9,677 nt of DNA. Origin: an uncultured Alistipes sp. (lineage in GTDB: Bacteria; Bacteroidota; Bacteroidia; Bacteroidales; Rikenellaceae). A program made the translations under genes and the position numbers. The notes beneath the pieces are model-generated. The model ran no database searches and was not told the DNA's origin. It was given only the letters and a program-made list of their open reading frames with translations. The first letter of the stretch is position 1. The number at the start of each line of letters is the position of its first letter. The stretch lies in contig CATKXN010000111.1 in NCBI GenBank assembly GCA_949840605.1, positions 1 through 9,677 on the forward strand, in the 5' to 3' direction. Positions 6,771 through 9,677 of the stretch are shown one piece after another.

Positions 6771-8438
6771 ATGAACCGAAGCCTCTGCCGTCTGCTCCTT
6801 GCCGCCGTGTTACTCACGACGGGCTGCCGGGACGAACTCGATCACGAAATCGACCGGACGATCCACGAACTGAACGATGTCATACGCAACGAAGCGGTCT
6901 ATGTGGAACGCCGCCACCGCCTCATCCGCAAATACCGGAACATGGCGGACACCACCCGCAGCAAACAGACCCGGACCTGGGCCTATATTACGCTGGCGGG
7001 TCATTACAGCCATTTCCAGCTCGATTCGTCGGCTTACTATTGCATGATGGCCCGCGCGCTGGCCGAGGAGCTGGGCGACGAACGGCTGATCAACGATGCC
7101 AAGGTCCGCACGGCCATCGTGCTGATCGGCAATGTCGAGCTCGCGGAGGCCAACCGCATCCTGCGGAGCGTCGACACGACGGACAGCCGGAAGGTCGACC
7201 TGACGCTATACTACCGCACGCGGGCCACGGTGTTCCGCGAGTCGAAACGCTTCAGCGTCTTCCCCGAGGTGCAGAGCCGCTACGACGATTCGCTCAAATA
7301 CTACCTCCGGGCCTATCTCAACCGCGCCTCGGGACCGCGCATCGCCTACCAGAAAAAGAATTTCGAAGCCGAACTGCTGCGCCTCGAAGGACGCAACCGC
7401 GAGGCGCTGGAAAAGCTCGAGAGGCTTATCCGGGACGACGTCGACAGCCTCGACATATTCCAGAAAGGAAACATCACCTATCAGATCGCCCGCAACTATA
7501 CCGACATGGGCGACGACCGGCGGGGCATGCTGTGGGCGGCCCGGGCCTCGATCTACGAACTTTCGGCCTCGACGCGCGCCCACATGTCGCTCTATCGGCT
7601 GGCGCAGATTCTTTACGAGACCGGGGAGATCCGACTGGCGAACGCCTACATCAAGCGTACGCTGAACGATCTGACGGTCAGCAACTACCGTCTGCGGATG
7701 GGACAATACGCCGAATCGCTGGACATGATCACCCGGTCGTTCGACAAATCGATGCGCAGCAAACTGCTGCTGACGCTCTTCACGGCCCTGTCGCTCTCGG
7801 TGCTGCTGATCGTCATTCTCTGGCAGGCGATCCACACCCTGCGGCGCAAGCGGGAGATCGAACGCCTCAAGGACAGCTATCTCGAGATCAACCGCCAGCT
7901 GACCGACATCAATCATCGGCTCAACGCCACCAACAGTGCGCTGGTGCGCACCAACGACCAGCTCAACGACGCCAACAAGATCAAGTCGGAGTACGTGAGC
8001 CAGTACATGCAGCTTTGCAGCTCCTACATCCAGCGTCTCGACACCTACCGCATGGGGATCATCAAGCTGCTCAAGACCGAGAGCGCCGAACAGACGCTCA
8101 TCACGCTGCGTTCGCAGGAGCTGATCCAGACCGAGCACCGCAATTTCCTGCGGCTTTTCGACGAGACCTTCCTCGGGCTGTTTCCCGACTTTATCGAACA
8201 GGTCCGCGGGCTGCTTCTCGACCCGGAGCGCTTCATGCCCAAGCGGAGCCGGCAGCTCTCGACCGAACTGCGCTACCTGGCGCTGATCCGGCTGGGCGTT
8301 TCGGACTCGGCGCAGATCGCCCTGTTCCTCAACAGCACGCTCTCGACGATCTACACCTACCGGGCGCGGCTGCGCAACGGCCGGATCGACAAGACGTCGG
8401 ACATCGAAGAACAGATCCGGCTTATCTGCATCTCGTAG
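6771..8438 (+). CDS. Membrane-anchored DUF6377-type transcriptional regulator
   Basis: Probable sensor-regulator of the neighbouring locus, 555 residues. The ATG at 6771 is chosen over one at 6663 because it places a signal sequence at the N-terminus (MNRSLCRLLLAAVLLTTGC); the 36 residues in between are basic and unlike a protein start. C19 in TTGC resembles a weak lipobox. Residues about 25-325 are helical with TPR-like pairs (about 64-135 and 233-310), probably periplasmic. One transmembrane helix follows (about 332-351), then an R/K-rich coiled coil (about 355-410), then the DUF6377-like C-terminal region (about 405-555). Its end, ELRYLALIRLGVSDSAQIA to YTYRARLRNGR (499-538), reads as a LuxR-like helix-turn-helix, placing DNA binding in the cytoplasm. 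The architecture recalls SusR-like regulators of Bacteroidota. It diverges from the phosphoesterase/SusC operon, its likely target; the ligand is unknown. Confidence 0.88.
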   Translation: MNRSLCRLLLAAVLLTTGCRDELDHEIDRTIHELNDVIRNEAVYVERRHRLIRKYRNMADTTRSKQTRTWAYITLAGHYSHFQLDSSAYYCMMARALAEELGDERLINDAKVRTAIVLIGNVELAEANRILRSVDTTDSRKVDLTLYYRTRATVFRESKRFSVFPEVQSRYDDSLKYYLRAYLNRASGPRIAYQKKNFEAELLRLEGRNREALEKLERLIRDDVDSLDIFQKGNITYQIARNYTDMGDDRRGMLWAARASIYELSASTRAHMSLYRLAQILYETGEIRLANAYIKRTLNDLTVSNYRLRMGQYAESLDMITRSFDKSMRSKLLLTLFTALSLSVLLIVILWQAIHTLRRKREIERLKDSYLEINRQLTDINHRLNATNSALVRTNDQLNDANKIKSEYVSQYMQLCSSYIQRLDTYRMGIIKLLKTESAEQTLITLRSQELIQTEHRNFLRLFDETFLGLFPDFIEQVRGLLLDPERFMPKRSRQLSTELRYLALIRLGVSDSAQIALFLNSTLSTIYTYRARLRNGRIDKTSDIEEQIRLICIS

Positions 8439-8487
8439 GGCGGGATTCCGGCAGCCGTTTCTGCCGCCGCCGGGCCCCGAACGAAAA

Positions 8488-8511
8488 GAGGCGGGACCGA
8501 AATCCCGCCTC
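8488..8511. terminator. Stem-loop terminator between convergent genes
   Basis: GAGGCGGGA (8488-8496) and TCCCGCCTC (8503-8511) form a perfect 9-bp GC-rich stem with a 6-base loop. AAAA at 8484-8487 gives a short U-tract for leftward transcripts, so it best terminates the heparin lyase mRNA, about 40 bp past its stop. Rightward, the tail CTGTCTGTTT is a poorer U-tract, but the hairpin may still end the regulator transcript. Confidence 0.75.
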
Positions 8512-8548
8512 CTGTCTGTTTGCTGCCTCCTGTCTGTTTGCCGCCTCC
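8507..8548. repeat. 18-bp tandem repeat, 2.3 copies
   Basis: The unit GCCTCCTGTCTGTTTGCT at 8507-8524 is followed directly by the same unit at 8525-8542 with only the last base changed (C for T), then by a third GCCTCC at 8543-8548. The first copy begins inside the right arm of the terminator stem, and the array ends two bases before the heparin lyase stop codon at 8551-8553. Confidence 0.9.
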
Positions 8549-8550
8549 GG

Positions 8551-9677
8551 TCACCGCTGCCGTTGGGAGTATCCGGCGAGGTTGTAGCTCACGGGCTCCG
8601 TGCTGCCGCCCACGCGGTAGATGCCGAACTTGAAGTAGTAGCCGTCCTCGTCGTTGCGGCCGATCAATATCCGCTCGTTGTCTACCAGACGGCGCGTCCG
8701 GCCGTCGCAGGCCATCCGTACGTCGAGACGACCCGGACGCACGATCGTCTCAGCCGCGCCGCCGTACTGCGTCCAGTCGATCTCCACGGTGAAGGTCACC
8801 CAGCGGTCCTTCGGGAACTCGCTGAATGGCATCCGTGCGGCGATCGTCGAGGCCTTGAACTCCGAGGTGACGGGGCGCATCACTTCGGCTTCGGCCGGAT
8901 TGGCGTTGCAGCGGTCGCTCTTGTCGGTGAACCAGCGCCGGTCGGAGTTGGCCTTGATATAGAAATAGCCGTTCGAAAATCCGAATGCCAGCGGGGGATA
9001 GCCGCCCTGCTCGACCTTCCAGCCCGTCGGTTTGCCCGCTTTCCAGACTTTGCGGCCCTTCTTGTCGACGCTTTCCACCCGTTCGTAAACCGTGTCCTTC
9101 CTGATGACGACGGTGTCCTGCATGGCGAGGAACTCCTCCGTGGGGAGCTTCATGACGCGCCCGTCGGGTGCCGTCACCAACGTCCGGTCGGGCATGCCGT
9201 GCCACTGGGCGAAGATCGTCGAAACCTCGGGGCTCAGCTCCGAGGGGATGTAGACCGAAAAGACGTAACTCCACGACGTGCCCTGCGGACAGATGCCCTT
9301 GCCGTGGTGGTAGACGGTCTTCATCCGTTGCGCGTCGGTGTAGGCCTTGTCCGGGAGCGCCGCGAAGTCGGCCGCCGTGGCATAGCACCAGGAGAGCTCC
9401 GAACGTCCTTTGGTTTCGCCCGGGGCGTAGCCTTCGAGCGTGTTGTCGTCGTGTCCGAGCGTGAAGCGGTAGGAGGGGCTGCCCGCGTACATGCGGGAAT
9501 AGTCGCGGCCGAGGGCTTCGGGTTTGCGGATGCCCACGGCGACCCATTCGCCGTCGATCACCTGGCTCGTCCGGGCCGAATCGGCCTGGATGTTCACCCG
9601 TTCGGTCAGCGGTTCGCAGCCTTTCTCCTGAGCCGTTGCCGGCACGGCGGCCAGCAGCAGCCCGATTGCATACAGCC
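8551..9677 (-). CDS. Heparin lyase I, polysaccharide lyase family 13 (5' end cut by window)
   Basis: Secreted lyase that cleaves heparin and highly sulfated heparan sulfate by beta-elimination, giving unsaturated oligosaccharides. The 374 visible residues closely resemble my memory of Pedobacter heparinus heparinase I over the whole length: shared blocks include VNIQADSA, EGYAPGETKGRSELS, YHHGKGIC, FAQWHG, GWKVEQGGYP, FYIKANSDRRW and GRNDEDGYYFKFGIYRVG. The FAQWHG histidine (codon 9199-9201) and the Lys and Tyr of KFGIY (8629-8631 and 8617-8619) correspond to the catalytic-site His, Lys and Tyr described for the Bacteroides enzyme. The cysteine of KGIC is present. Codons before VPATAQEK read LYAIGLLLAA, the hydrophobic core of a Sec signal peptide, so the true start lies just past the right edge; a GTG at 9643-9645 lies inside that signal and is not the start. 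It converges on the regulator gene and is not in the phosphoesterase operon. Confidence 0.93.
   Translation of the reverse strand, partial: LYAIGLLLAAVPATAQEKGCEPLTERVNIQADSARTSQVIDGEWVAVGIRKPEALGRDYSRMYAGSPSYRFTLGHDDNTLEGYAPGETKGRSELSWCYATAADFAALPDKAYTDAQRMKTVYHHGKGICPQGTSWSYVFSVYIPSELSPEVSTIFAQWHGMPDRTLVTAPDGRVMKLPTEEFLAMQDTVVIRKDTVYERVESVDKKGRKVWKAGKPTGWKVEQGGYPPLAFGFSNGYFYIKANSDRRWFTDKSDRCNANPAEAEVMRPVTSEFKASTIAARMPFSEFPKDRWVTFTVEIDWTQYGGAAETIVRPGRLDVRMACDGRTRRLVDNERILIGRNDEDGYYFKFGIYRVGGSTEPVSYNLAGYSQRQR

Noticed and set aside
6766..6774. Three-codon ATG CCA TGA overlapping the regulator start
   Set aside because: Could be a tiny upstream reading frame, but a chance ATG two bases before the start is the simpler explanation.
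7040..8587. 515-codon + strand frame overlapping the regulator and the tandem repeat
   Set aside because: Out-of-frame shadow of the regulator, rich in R/A/P/H/Q; it runs past the terminator and into the lyase gene.
8551..9645. Heparin lyase starting at the GTG at 9643-9645
   Set aside because: The frame stays open to the window edge and the upstream codons encode a signal-peptide core, so this GTG is an internal valine.

Overview
The window looks like a piece of a high-GC Bacteroidota chromosome, most plausibly Alistipes or a close relative. This rests on a SusC-type outer-membrane receptor, a DUF6377-type membrane regulator, starts without Shine-Dalgarno sequences, matches to the Bacteroidota -7 motif TAnnTTTG, and strongly GC-biased codons that are unusual for Bacteroides itself. 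The genus is an inference from composition and family content only.

Layout. From the right end of the left block, a leftward transcription unit begins in the intergenic region at about 6511-6770. It reads: a predicted lipoprotein calcineurin-like phosphoesterase (6510-4930), a 25-bp gap, a second secreted paralogue of the same three-domain enzyme (4904-3315), a 30-bp gap, then a SusC-like TonB-dependent transporter (3284 to the left edge, cut about ten residues before its expected C-terminus). A SusD partner would be expected just outside the left edge. Divergent from this unit, a rightward gene (6771-8438) encodes a membrane-anchored regulator with a helical, TPR-like periplasmic part, one transmembrane helix, a coiled coil and a C-terminal helix-turn-helix-like DUF6377 region. 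It converges on a leftward heparin lyase I (PL13) gene (8551 to the right edge, missing only its first residues). A 9-bp perfect stem-loop and an 18-bp tandem repeat lie between the two stop codons.

How it may work together. The arrangement (divergent membrane regulator, secreted hydrolases, SusC transporter) is that of a polysaccharide-utilisation-type locus, but its enzymes are two metallophosphoesterases rather than glycosidases. This suggests uptake of a phosphorylated glycan or other phosphoester, with phosphate removed at the cell surface and in the periplasm. The adjacent heparin lyase raises the possibility of a host glycosaminoglycan target, though it is on a separate transcription unit and may be independent. 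The less ordinary features are the duplicated N-terminal domain of the SusC protein and the Asp-for-His change in the last metal motif of one phosphoesterase.
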